From: Amia ocellicauda
Lineage: Eukaryota > Chordata > Actinopteri > Amiiformes > Amiidae
Direction: 5' to 3'
Length of the DNA: 64,000 bases
NCBI RefSeq assembly: GCF_036373705.1
Contig: NC_089867.1
Span: forward strand, 2,634,501-2,698,500
The notes below the pieces were generated by a model. It had not been told where the DNA came from, made no database searches, and worked only from the letters and a program-made list of their open reading frames with translations. This document shows positions 41,330 to 61,945 of this stretch, piece after piece. The translations under genes and the position numbers were made by a program. Numbering within the stretch: position 1 is the stretch's first letter; the number at the start of each line of letters is the position of its first letter.

Positions 41330-41680
41330 AAAACTACCAGTGTTCACTTATGGCTGTGAAACCTAGTCACTAAACTTCAAAATGGTGCAGAAACTGGAAA
41401 CAACACAAAGAAACATGGAAAGATGTGTGGAATAACAAGAAGAAAGAAACAAGTAAATGGATCAGAGAACAAACAAAAGTGTGACATCATTGAAAGAGTA
41501 AAAATGATAAAATCGTAATGGGCCGGACAGGAAGAACAGACCAAAGATGGACAAAATAAGCTATAGAATGGGTTCCAAGGAATGAAAAAAGATCTAGAAG
41601 AAGAACACATCAATGTAGGAAGATTAAATAAGAAACTTTGCTGGTGTGACCTGTATGTACTTTGGTGTATGTACTATATT
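41330..41680 (+). pseudogene. Non-LTR retrotransposon relic, C-terminal end of the reverse-transcriptase ORF
   Basis: In shifting frames the plus strand reads YGCET, KMVQKLETTQRNMERCV, MGPDRKNRP-like and RNFAGVTW. These are the blocks that follow the reverse-transcriptase domain in several non-LTR elements (typically YGCETW, QRAMERRML, WAGHVAR, RWMR). Several stops are present. Clade not assigned. Confidence 0.55.
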
Positions 41681-41689
41681 TGTTTAGTT

Positions 41690-41765
41690 ATTTATTAGCA
41701 GAATCCCTTACCCAGGAAACAGTCAAAGCATTAAAGTACAGGAAGTAAAATAAGTGCAAAATGCA
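41690..41765 (-). mobile_element. L2-type LINE/SINE tail relic
   Basis: The minus strand reads CTGGGTAAGGGATTCTGCTA followed by ATAAATAAC, a diverged form of the L2 tail seen at 19320-19400 and 46400-46455. Confidence 0.5.
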
Positions 41766-44296
41766 ATGTATAGGAAGACAGTGAGTTATATGCAATGTAA
41801 TATTATTAGTAAATTATATGGACAGAGTTCAGTTGATAGGCCTGTGCTTTGCAGGTATTAGTGGATCTGGAAATGAAATGATCAGCAATTCTGAAATTCT
41901 GCAGGATAAATATATTATTTGTATTAGTTTATATTTTATATATAAGAATGTCTGCACTCCCAGAAATAACTTATGGTTCTGGTTTAATCTAGCTGCCTAT
42001 TGTACCTCTGTTAGGATTGTAACTCCAGGGCAATAGCAAATAATTTGGTCAGCTTTAACAGTAGTCACACTGTCTCACCTTCTCACTGAGGCTGGAGACA
42101 TATGGGGTAGAAAGCTTTCAGTCACCATGGTATAGTTTTAGATCACTGCATGTCAAGAACCATTCCAATTTACTTTGTTTTATTGTTCTTATTCGGGTTG
42201 GGGGAAGGGTGATAATGTTGATCTGAGTCTGGAAACTAGTTTGTTGAGAAGAAGGGAAGTTGAAAATACAGGTTATGCACAATGAACTCCCCTAGGATAG
42301 CAGCTGAAGGTGGCTGTGAAGTGGCTGTCTCACACTCTTTCTGTTTGGTTATCCAAGGTGTTAACTCAGAGCCTGGAGGGTCAATCCAATCACTCTGTAT
42401 TCAATGGACTTTAATCCACGTCAACAATGGTATTTAAAAGTAAAGAAGTGGGGGAACTTCCAGTTACAATGTTCTTGGGTGGAGGTTAAAAAGGCAAGGC
42501 TTCTTCCTGCATTATTATTTATCTTTTGGCAAATATTATCAAGTAAAATAATATAAAACATAACTCTAGTTGTGAATAGGTTTTGGTGTAAAAGGCTTTG
42601 GTGTATAATAATAGCCCTACATAGGACATAAATCTGGCAGTGCTTCTTAAATATAGTGTAGTAAGCTTCCGAATCAATACAGATAGTGGAACACTTTGCA
42701 GTTCACCTATATCTGTTTGTCATGACAAATGTGACCTCTGTAATAAGAGACATTGATGGATAGATAGCCTTCATTGCAATAAATGGAAAAAGGAGGTTAA
42801 AGTGCCATCCCTTTGGATCACAAAGAGAAACTGGCAAGTTATATTTCAAGATAACACTGGCAGTTCAGGCAAGGTACCAAGTCTAACTAAAGCTAAAATG
42901 GCTTGCTGCTGGAACGAGCTTGTGTAACGCAGTGGCAGATTTTGCTCAGATTCAGTCAGGGCTCCTTAGGGTTTTTGTATTGTTTTCCTTCCATAGTTTC
43001 TCTGGCTCGGTCTGTCATTCCATAGTCTTCTCAGGCTCCCTCATTGCAGGTGATTTTCAGCATAGTTGCTGTGGAGCGCTGCAGAGCACAGATGAGCTGA
43101 GATAATGGGGAGCTTTGATACTAAAGCAGATCCAGAAAACAGGATTAACTCATGGCATGACCTCGCTGCAGCCAATGCAACCCTGCTAAGCTTTGTGTAC
43201 ATAAAATGGTGAAAAATGCATAGTGGCACATATTCGACAAAGGGGCATTGTGCCAGTCTGCCATGGGGGGTTGGATTCCAGCAATCTCAGCAAAACTGCA
43301 CCACCTGCTGTTGAGACAGCACATGACACTGCCCAGTGAGGCCTAGCTTGGTCAGGTGACAATGAGAGACTGTACATCACAGGGTTTAATGGCAAACCCT
43401 GACCCTAAAACCAGGTTGGAGTGGAAATGTATTCATAATAGCTCTTGACTGAGTTTGTGCTGAGTTGAGCTGACCGCAAACCACGTTCCTTGGACTACTC
43501 TTTGGCTAAGAATGTAAGCTAAAAGTGGTTGAAATTGAAACATAAATTGCTAAACCTTTAACAGATGCTTGCATGTTTATTTTATGTTTAACCAGGGTTA
43601 TCTTTGAGTTCCTTTTTGGTTAGCTAGGTCAAGGATTCTATATATTTGGACAGTTATTTATAATATTCAACTGGAGTATGATATGTCTGAAGTACTTCGG
43701 CAAAATGCAAGCCCTTTTGCACCTCTGTGATTTTTTTTTCTGATGCACACCAAGATGCTTACTTGTAATGCATAGTTCTGTAGAAATGTAAAGGATTGTT
43801 CTTTTTCTGGGTTAATACAATTCAATTTAGTACCTGCAAATCAGATATGCAGGTTCTTCTGTTAGAGGGGGATCCTGTTGATACTGAAGTCAGTTTGACT
43901 TTATCTATTTGCATTTTGTTCCTCTGGAAAAACAAGGTATACATTTAAAAACAATAGAATTATATTGTATTATTTGTTTATGGTATACATTTACCATTGA
44001 TGCGTTCACTACAATACAATACGCTGCTTGTAAGTGACACCAAAATAAATACTAACAGCAGCTGAAGCTACACTGTTCAAATAGTTTTAGTATATATTTA
44101 ATACAGTTGGGTTATATGGGTAATACAGTATTATTTGTCCTGGGTAAATGCGATGGCACCCACTTCTGTTGGATTACAGGAAATACAGGTTTCAACAGTG
44201 GCTGCAATATGTCAGCAGAAGGCAGCATAACAGCTTTCCCACAGTTGTGTATGTCTTTCTGTCATGTTGGTAGTTCATGTTAGATGTTTGTTATTG

Positions 44297-44560
44297 TTGT
44301 AAGTTATCAGGAAATTGTGGGGGCTTTCGGGGTCATGGGTCAACTCCATGCTGGAACAGAGGGGGTGCCATGATTGGGCTCACAGGGGGCAAGTCGATAT
44401 ATAGGGGTGCCCCGGTAGAGTTATAGCCTAGTGACTGTTTTCTGCATAAAGCTGTTGTTCTGTAAAATAAACCTGCTGCAAGAAACCCAACTCCCTCTCC
44501 TATTTTTTGTTGTTTTGGTCTGTTGAATCCAGGAGCATAAAAGCCTAAAACACTACAGTA
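44297..44560 (+). mobile_element. Possible solo LTR
   Basis: The stretch starts TGTAAGTTATC and ends ACACTACA, so TG...CA ends are possible. Inside are a TATA-like box (GATATATAGG at 44395), a downstream AATAAA (44467) and a short C/T-rich end, in the order of a retroviral-type LTR. No second LTR, coding region or matching 5-bp flanks were found, so both the class and the ends are tentative. Confidence 0.3.
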
Positions 44561-46039
44561 CATTGGAAGTGTTGTTGAGTGCTCTGATGTACACTGTGAT
44601 CTGTTTGTAAATTGGAAATCTCTCCTTGGCCGCCTGTATCAGTGCTGGGTGCCATTCCAGCATGTCATCTGTTAAATTATTTCTCCTAAACTAAAAGGGA
44701 CATAGTGCTCAGTCATACGAACTCTGCACAGCATGAAGCACTGATTAGAGATATATTGTTAGCATTTTTGTAATGAATGTGTAACTGTGAGTGCTCATAA
44801 GTACTTACAAAGTTTTTACGTTAGTTTTTTGTTGCCAACTTCAGTAATTTGGTTCTTTAAGTAATCTTCAAAACATTTTGCTGTAGAGGTTGGTGGAAAA
44901 TATGGCAACAAACACAATTTAAGATTTAAGATGTTGAGATACGTAGTTGAAATATGGCACACCTATAATTAATATGTTTTTTACTCATCTAAAAGAATCA
45001 TAATGCTAGCTAACCACCTTTGTTTTGAGGGCACAATTTTCACATTTTGTGATTTATCTGATGTTATTTATATGATGAATTTGATTCAGATTTGATTAAT
45101 TTGGTACAATCCCATGTAGGTATAATTTTCAAATAAAATAATATTTAGTGTTTGTGGTAGATGACCAGGTGGTAGTGCTGCCTTAAAATCATAAGACATA
45201 TGAGTCCAGATTCAGATTCTCCCATTCACAAAAATGTAGTATATAAATTATCAGCCTGGTATCTGTACCATAAAAACGTTACTAACATTTTGAAATCTTC
45301 GGTTGTAAATCAATGACTTTGTGAGTGAGAAACTGTGCTGCCCCACCCTACTTCAATAGGCCATAACTTCATGAGTAATTGGAATCGAATGCTTAAATGT
45401 TCAGCCATCATTTAGATAATCAGTGATTATCGATGCTCGGTGGACCACTGGGTGATTTGACAGGGAATGACCCTTCTTCTGTATTATGTTTAGCTACAAA
45501 CCTCTCTAGGATGAAAAAAAACAAGAAATGTCTCCCTATATATTACTCATAAATATATGCACTGAAGTCTACAACACTGAGTCTGAGCAAAGGAAGCTGC
45601 AGTATTTAGGACCAAATGTTATTATAGCAATAATGCATGTTACCAATTATATGTATTCATTATGTAATAAGCTAATGTCTTTAAAATATGCAGATGTGAA
45701 GACGCAAACCTTATTTTATATTGTTATAAAGGTTACTACAAAATATTAGGTTTATAATTATACTTGTCCTGTACATGTATAAATCTATTGACCAACAACA
45801 ACAAAGCTGCATGTTGCAGTTGCATAGAAGTGCTACTAGGGGGCACCATTTAACTCTGAAACATGACATGTCATGTCGCATGTCACAGGGAGGGGATTGT
45901 GGGAAAGAGATTAATAAAAGCGAGTTAATTGCTTCTATTCTAAATTTGATTTGATTTAGATTTAAATTAACCAATTTTCAAACTGTTTTTTAATTAAATT
46001 AAAATGAATAAAAACAACTGTGTAGATAATTACTGATTG

Positions 46040-46454
46040 GATTAAAGTTTATGAGATGTATCCCACTGAAATCAGGACAGCAGAATCCCTGACTAACTTC
46101 CAGCGATTACTCAAGATACACCTATTCACATTATACTTGACTTTTAACACTACACACACTTTATATCTTATTTCCATTGTACAACTTGCTTTTACATTGA
46201 TAGTACTAGTGTTGTTTATATTGTTTGCCCTTATGTCTTTCCCCTGAGGAATATGATTTCACATTTTATCTGCAATTGGTAGCTCACAAATCTTGGATCT
46301 AGGACTTGTAAGAACTGTATAATTTCTTATGCACTTATGTAATTTTGAACTTGTAATTTGTACTAGGTTTTCATCTGTAATTCTAGACTATATTGCACTT
46401 TTATAATGCTCTTGTGTTTGTAAGTCACCCTGGATAAGGGCGTCTGCTAAGAAA

Positions 46455-46455
<1 letters not shown>
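46040..46455 (+). mobile_element. L2-type LINE 3' end
   Basis: The plus-strand frame at 46056 reads MYPTEIRTAESLTNFQRLLK then IHLFTLYL, homologous to the L2 ORF2 C-terminus found inverted at 27195-27075. The tail TTGTAAGTCACCCTGGATAA then GGGCGTCTGCTAAGAAAT ends at 46455, directly followed by trinucleotide repeats as is usual for L2 tails. Confidence 0.8.
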
Positions 46456-46510
<55 letters not shown>

Positions 46511-46532
46511 ATAATAATAATAATAATAATAA
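46454..46532. repeat. (TAC)n(TAA)n trinucleotide microsatellite
   Basis: About 18 TAC units pass into about 8 TAA units, beginning at the end of the L2 tail. It probably grew from the LINE's own 3' repeat. Confidence 0.95.
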
Positions 46533-49500
46533 TGGACTGTGTTTTTCATGGGTAGCCTATTTTAAGGGATGTGTTCCTTGAATTATTTTCTTTTTCAGAG
46601 AAAAAAGGTACACCTCAAACTCAAGTTCACTAGTCATTATAGTTAGTGAAATGAAAGACACTTACAAGTCTGTCTTTTGGAGGGGCTTTAATTTACATGC
46701 ATCAACTAGAAAATCAATTATTAATATTGATGATGAGCCCCCACCAGAAAACAGGAACCCGGTGGTGACTGATGTAATCGAATATGTCATATTCATTCAA
46801 TAATGACATTCTTGAAAATACAGAGTTGAAGAAACCATATTGATGTGTCCATATTGGTTTGGACCCTGGTGATTTATTCTGGTCAGAATTCACTCTAGAG
46901 AGGGGGCATGGCAATTATATTCAATTCAAAAATATTGAATTCCATTATGAAGTGTTTTTCACCGGCACAGACCTAAAGCACCTAAAAAAAAAAAAATCTT
47001 CATTGTAAAAATTCTCCTGCTGCCTCCCCTGCTGTTCAGGCCAGTGTGAACTATTGACAACAGGAAGCACACTAAGCAGAGATGACAGTTTGCCTCGACA
47101 TCCAGTCACTGAAGCCCCCACACCTCTCTGTCTGCAGTGTGCTGTAATACCGGCGTGGCTTCCGTGTGTGCCAAACAAACTGTGATCCCTATAGAGGACT
47201 CTAATGAGCTATTGACTGACATTGCTAGACAAGCAGCTATGGCCTTTACAGCACATTTCATTTCTGACACACATGCACAGAAGGATCTGGCACAGTAAAC
47301 TGTGTTTCGAATGTTTCTGTGGCAACGTCACTTGCTGATTGAACTCAGAGAGCTGTGCAGACCTAGCTATTGGTAGCAAAGAAGTGTGTTGTTACTACTG
47401 GGGACAATGAGCCAGGATTGCTGTTTCAGCAGCTCGAATTGTGAAAGGATAAAATAAAGTGTGTCAAATGCAACTGAGATAATAAAAAGGGAAGAGTTGC
47501 TTCAGTGACATTTTTGGTAGCTCTATCTCTGAAATGACACAGAACATTTTGTTAGATTTTTAAATATGAAACATTTGATTCTCTGTATTCTGTTATTTGT
47601 GACTATTTATTCTCTGGAATGTATATAATTTCTGTAGACAACATGCCCTGGAGTCTATGATTTTGCATTGTCACATATCATTTGCTTAGCTGACTATCTC
47701 TTAACAAAACAAACCATAATCGATAGGAATGGACCTAAAAACCTTAGTGAGTGACTCGTAAAAGATGATATGCTCTCTTTAAACCTGTACAAAAAAGGAC
47801 AAGTAAGGACAAAGACTTTGGCCTTTAATTGTGATGTGCTTCATCAGCATTTTATAATTTATATAATAAAGCTAAATCTATGAATAAATCAACCTTTTTT
47901 TAACCACACAACAAACAATATTCATACTTACAAATAATGTTATCAAAAAACTACACACCAATAACAAAGGGATAAACCTTATTCCAGTGGTTGTAATATA
48001 CAGGAGAAGAAACTCACCATGTTCTTATAGAAGTGTTTGAACTCTTGTGAACTGTGGGACAGGATGTGTCTCAGTCTGGATTAGTGGCTATTTCTAGAGG
48101 CCTGTGGGAGCAGGAGAATGCAAGCAGTTTCATGAAACAGACCGCTAGTACCTCTTTGAAGATGTGTGTGTAAAATATTAGACTGATAGAGAAAAATGCA
48201 TAGACACACACATACGCAATCACACAAGTATGCAATTATACACACACGCACAGAGAGAGACATACGTTTCCTGTAATAAACAGTTCTGGGAATGAGTCTG
48301 GGGTAGCCTGGAAGCATTATATTATAACATGCGCAGACACCTCCAGCAGAGATGTCAACTTGCCAGGGTCAACTGTCCAAAAAGAGTAGCAGTTTGTGGC
48401 GGATGCTGACCATGCAACACCAAAAAGGAACGAAGGTGCCAGAGCATCATCCTTCTACAATCCCTGAACATGTACTGGTCTGGCTGCACAAACCTTCCCA
48501 GCAATCAGATTTGAGCTGCAACCTGACCTGTAAGGAATGATGACCTCACCCAGACATATTAAGCCCACTCCTGCTTGGCCAGCGCTATATTTGGTTACAG
48601 AACAAATTGGTCTATTTGCATATGTAAAGACAGTCACGTTGACAGAGGCGTCATGGCAGAGACAACACTGGTGAAAAGACCAGACCAGAACACTTAAACA
48701 CAAGGCAGCGAATCTCTTCTCACTCTTATACTGCAAGGTTCAGTTTATATCAATGAAAGATCCCAGCCTACCTTCAACAACCTCCTGTTAAAATCATTTC
48801 AGCTCTGTGATTAATTCAGAAAGGCCTTACAAAGACAATTCCACTCAAAACATTAGTACAGGCAGCACACAATAAGTGAAGACTTTCCCTGTTAAGGCAC
48901 TAGGTGTCAGTTTCCTCTTTAGAAACACACCTAGGGTTCTGAGTGCAAACCTCGGCCTCGAGTTATTTTTGGATATGTGGTTTCTGCTTATCATATAATC
49001 TGAACTGAATGCACTCAATTCAGCTTTCTTAGTTTCAAATGCTATTGGAACAGTGTCCCTGAGAAATATCACCTTGGTTTCCTGCATGCTCACAACTAAC
49101 TTCCTGCATTATTGTAAAGTAATATCTTGAGAAAGGGCCTTGTGTTCAATTATATATTTTGTGTATAATATTAAAACAGTGAACTTGAACTTTTTTTTAT
49201 TAACCAGGCACTTCTGATTATAATTGTGTAATTGTGTGCATGTATATAGACTATTGTAGATGTAATGCATGACAGTTTAATGCATGTTCAAAACACAAGT
49301 AACTACAGCACTGGTTAAGTGTCAAAAAATAGCTTGGGGTTTTTAGATAACATAATTTACATGAAGTGTTGCAACACATGTCACAATCTCAAATGGCCAC
49401 ATTTTCAACATTTCAGTTTTACCATTAAAAAAAAAGAAAATAAAGAATTGCCACTCTTGGGAGTAGTTTCCCAGTGGTTTTTGGTCATGTAAAGTGTGTT

Positions 49501-52149
49501 CAGATACGGCACACACCACAGCATGTGAACTGTATTGCAAAGCCTTGGTCTTGCAAACACCAACTTTCTGCCAAATGGAGACAACGTCCTGAACTTCAAC
49601 CTGCTCAGAGCAGGTGGATTTGTCGCGGTGCATTGATGTCTGAAAGTGAGTGGTGAGTACTTTACCTCAATAGCCAGTAGAGCAAAGGACTTCTGCTTCA
49701 AACCAAAAAACACTTTCCTGTCAGTACATTTTGTATTACAGTAGAAGTATTAGCTTAGATGTCACTGTATCTACTATTTTAATGAAAATGTACTGGTTAT
49801 TATATATTTCCTGTTTGTATGTTTTTTATTGCTGTAACCATTATCTCTGCCTTTTTCAGCCATACCAACACATTCCCTGCCATTCGCTCAGTCTCCAACA
49901 TTCCACAGCAGTTAGCAGTAACTATTCTCCATGGCAACCCGGGTGCCCGCCACACCCCTAGCTTAGTGCTCTGTGTTAGCGGACACACCCATGTGCCGCG
50001 GCGTGCAGCTTTTACCAAGATTGCACTTGTATTGTGCGTCTTGGGGCGGCGCAGTCTTGTTTCACCAATACTCTCTCTGAACAAAGCTTTTTAGACATAA
50101 CTCAAAAAGTAGTTTCTCTGTCAACACAGCTGCGCCTGGGGAAATTCTGAAAGGTACCATAAATGCAGACTGTGTCACAGTATAAACAGGCGACTCACAA
50201 TGCAAGTGTTTAAAAATAATATTAAATGTATATATAAACTTTGTCAGTTTGTAGATTTGAAACCCCGGGTAGAACATTGACAATAGATGCACTATTATTC
50301 GAAAATCACCACCTCCCTTCTTGTGCCAGGGTAGAAAGTTGGCCATTCCCATGTAACTACCAGTATGTGATGTGTGGTGACTCAGAGGATGAGACAGTAA
50401 TTTAGGGTGTGTCAGGGAGGGGAACCGCTTAAATCATAAATAAAAAAACAGACAGGGTGTGGGTTCAGGGGGTAGAATCACTTTATGTTAGATTGTTTTC
50501 TTCTATATGTTGTTTTACGCATCTTAGTTCCGTGTCCATGCATGGCAAATTACGCTTGGATAAGATTCTTTGAAAGATGAATCACTATGACCCTGCAGAC
50601 CTTAAAGCAGCAAAACAGCAGCAATACACCACAAGAGCACCGGCCATAGCAAGGATTTGTATTGCAAAGTAGCCACACCTTGCGATGTTATACATAACTA
50701 TATAAGCAACCTAACACTGGGCTTTTGAAAAATCGACTTAGGCGTATCGTCTTCAATGTACAACTTCCATAAAATGAGCTTGTTCAGCGCCTAAGAACAG
50801 AAGAGCGTTTTACCTCAGCCCAGTCGGAGCTGCAGCCTGCAGTGCTTCCTGTACGAAAGTGAAATCTGAAAACATAAGCCTCTTCCGGGCGTACCGTTCT
50901 TACAAGGCAGAGAGATTCAGTGAAGGGTCAGGGAGGCAGTGTAGGATGGCGCACTGAATTAAGTAAAAAAACCTCATCTCTATAACCGAAAACCTTCCTT
51001 GAGAAATGCAACCCTTCAATTTTCCCCACTGGAAATTTAAACACATTCAATTAGCAATGAAACACACTGCCGTTGTGTATAATGTTGTGCAGATGCTTTC
51101 CAGTCCTTATCTAAAGAATCACCTGGGCAAGGTACACCTCACATCTGAGCATGCGCAATACAAAGGGTTATAGGAAATCAGTGTAATGCAAATCAGTCTA
51201 GTCACACCTCCTACAGCAGGATTGAGAGCTAAGGTCAGCACAAAGGTTATTTTTATTTTTATTTTATATACATGCAATTGAACTTTTTCTTCCCTTAGGA
51301 ATGATTGCATTGCACAACCTTCTTGAGGCGATTGCAACAGTCACCCCTGACCCAAATCTCTCCCAGTCTTTGCCACCCCGGCTTCAGGGCATTGACCAAT
51401 CAGGTCCCGCTGCACTCCACTGTCCTACAGCCTGGACCCAGCCATTGAGTTCACAGAGCTTAACGGATAGAGGGTTCAGAGATGGAAAACAAGTGTCTGT
51501 GGTTCACACTCCCCCACCTTTATGACAAATACAACTGAAGTCTTCAAATGCATTTTGTGCTACAACCTCCACTTCCCTCCCACATTCCTCATTCATGAAC
51601 GACAGAGAAGGGGGTGCAAGACTAGATTTGAAGGGTAAACCTTTAACAATGAACAAACTTGTATCCATGGACAACCTTCCCCCACCTACCTTTTTACCTA
51701 TTTTTGTTTTGTTTCTTAAATCTGGCCTTATTTGAAGATGTTCTTATTAGTAAAAAAAAAAATCTGTGTTCAAAAGGTTGCACTTTGCCGTAGCTTTCAA
51801 AAGAGGAAGTGGTTTGTGGAGGGGCAGACAACTTTGCAAGAATGGAAAGCCACAGGAAATATTCAAAAAGGGGGCAACAACCCTTTTAAGAAAAAGTAAC
51901 TTGTGCATTTATTGGTCTCAAGTTCCAGGTGCAAAAAAATACCCACTCTAAGCCAGAAAGTGGTGAAACATGTTTTGTGGTGACAGTACAGACATTCTTC
52001 CGTTATGTAAGTATTAAGACTACACCTTGTGAGGGTGTGGGAGCAAAGACAGCAAAGCAGGAGGAAAGCAGCCACTGCTGGTGTGGTGTAGTTTTCCAGA
52101 TATTAAGCAAATAAAAAAACAACCAAAACTAAAGACTCCACTCCTCCAA

Positions 52150-53070
52150 AATTGTTTTGGTAATTATTTTTTATTCCACTTACATGAAATTACATGTCTT
52201 CCCTCCAAATAACAGTTATGCTTGGGTGTTCTGTATGAAAATCCAGAAAACATTAAACAAAGCTAGCCAGCCAGTCAGCAACAGCCTCCATTTACTTCCC
52301 CATTAAACTATTTCTTTAGCCACATGCATTTTAGGCGAGTATCAAAAGGAAAACAAAGGAAACAAAAACAAAACCCTAATAAAAAATAAAAAAAAGTAAC
52401 TAGATAAGCACATGGGAAATTCTTACTGCTCTGCTCGATATACAATAAAAGTTACAGTATCAAGCTTTTAATTGCTTGCTTTGTTCTTAGGTTTTCTATA
52501 CCTCGTAATTTTTATTTGTTTTACTTTTAAATTTTTACATAGAAATAAAAATGACTTGCAAGTCACCCAAAATGAAAATGAACTTGAGCAGGTGACAGTG
52601 GAATGTTATCTTTTCTGCCCGTGCCAAAGGGAACGTGTTTGACAGCATCCTTTCGTGATGCCCTCCCAGCCAATTTCCTAGTTACAGACAGTCTTCATAT
52701 GGACATGGGACACTATTTTGTGTTGGCTTTGTGGCACACCCCAGAATGTTTGAAAGAAATATGGCAAACATTTAAAAATGTTACATACATCTCAATCTGA
52801 AATCACACCCTTTGACTAAAGTCTTCAGTGTTCAGAACAATTGCCCCCCACCCCCCCCCCACACCCCAAACCTCCCTAATTTCAACAGGCCCCATTGCTC
52901 CTCACATGAAAACATGGCAAACAAACAAGTTCACCCTCACCCTCCCAAAAAAGAAAAGTGACAGAAAGCTTGTGAAAGAACTAAAACAGAAACTAGTTGT
53001 ATGGGACAGCTGGATGAGGTGGTCTCAGTGTTGATGAACTGGGATGATAGGCAGAGAGGAAAGGGGAGAC
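52150..53070 (-). other. ywhaz: 3' untranslated region of the 14-3-3 gene
   Basis: This is the sequence between the TGA and an AATAAA at 52175-52170. It is A/T rich with an (A)n-rich middle and a C-rich run at 52845-52865 (G-rich on the mRNA). The roughly 900 nt length is in the usual range for 14-3-3 mRNAs. The 3' boundary is inferred from the poly(A) signal only. Confidence 0.5.
52170..52175 (-). terminator. ywhaz: Poly(A) signal AATAAA for the 14-3-3 gene
   Basis: AATAAA is read on the minus strand within GGAATAAAAAATAA, about 900 nt after the stop codon. No competing exon lies below it. Confidence 0.5.
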
Positions 53071-61586
<8,516 letters not shown>

Positions 61587-61914
61587 CTGTGAAAAGGAAA
61601 AACAAAAACCACAAATTAGTTATGAAGCTATGCACATACTGGAAGCTAATCTCATTGCATCCTTACAAAACTGTAGATCATTTCATTTGCCTTGTATTTT
61701 GATCTAAAGGATCAATATCTTGCATTACTATAGCTTTGCAGGTTGCATGTGAATTGACTAACAAAAGGAAAACAATTGTGTAGATTTATGTCAGTGTCCA
61801 TTCATTTGCTGCAATTGCATCTTGGGAGCGGTGAGCACCTCTGGGAAAACATACATATATACATACATATATACATATATATATATACATATATATATAC
61901 ATATATATATACAC

Positions 61915-61945
<31 letters not shown>

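Larger units (their letters stand above)
38000..52140. other. Intergenic region between the pabpc1 promoter and the 14-3-3 3' end
   Basis: About 14 kb of AT-rich DNA without a recognisable protein gene on either strand. It contains the individually listed (AT)n run, Tc1 relic, CATA repeat, reverse-transcriptase relic, L2 pieces, possible LTR and trinucleotide array. A slightly CpG-richer patch lies at about 49930-50060. An undetected long noncoding RNA gene cannot be excluded. Confidence 0.5.

Noticed and set aside
42900..43400. Cluster of short open frames with mildly higher G+C.
   Set aside because: No protein similarity, no exon structure and no RNA-gene box elements could be seen.
46441..46532. 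Regular short repeats that could suggest a repeat-spacer array.
   Set aside because: Pure trinucleotide units without spacers; a microsatellite at the end of an L2 tail.
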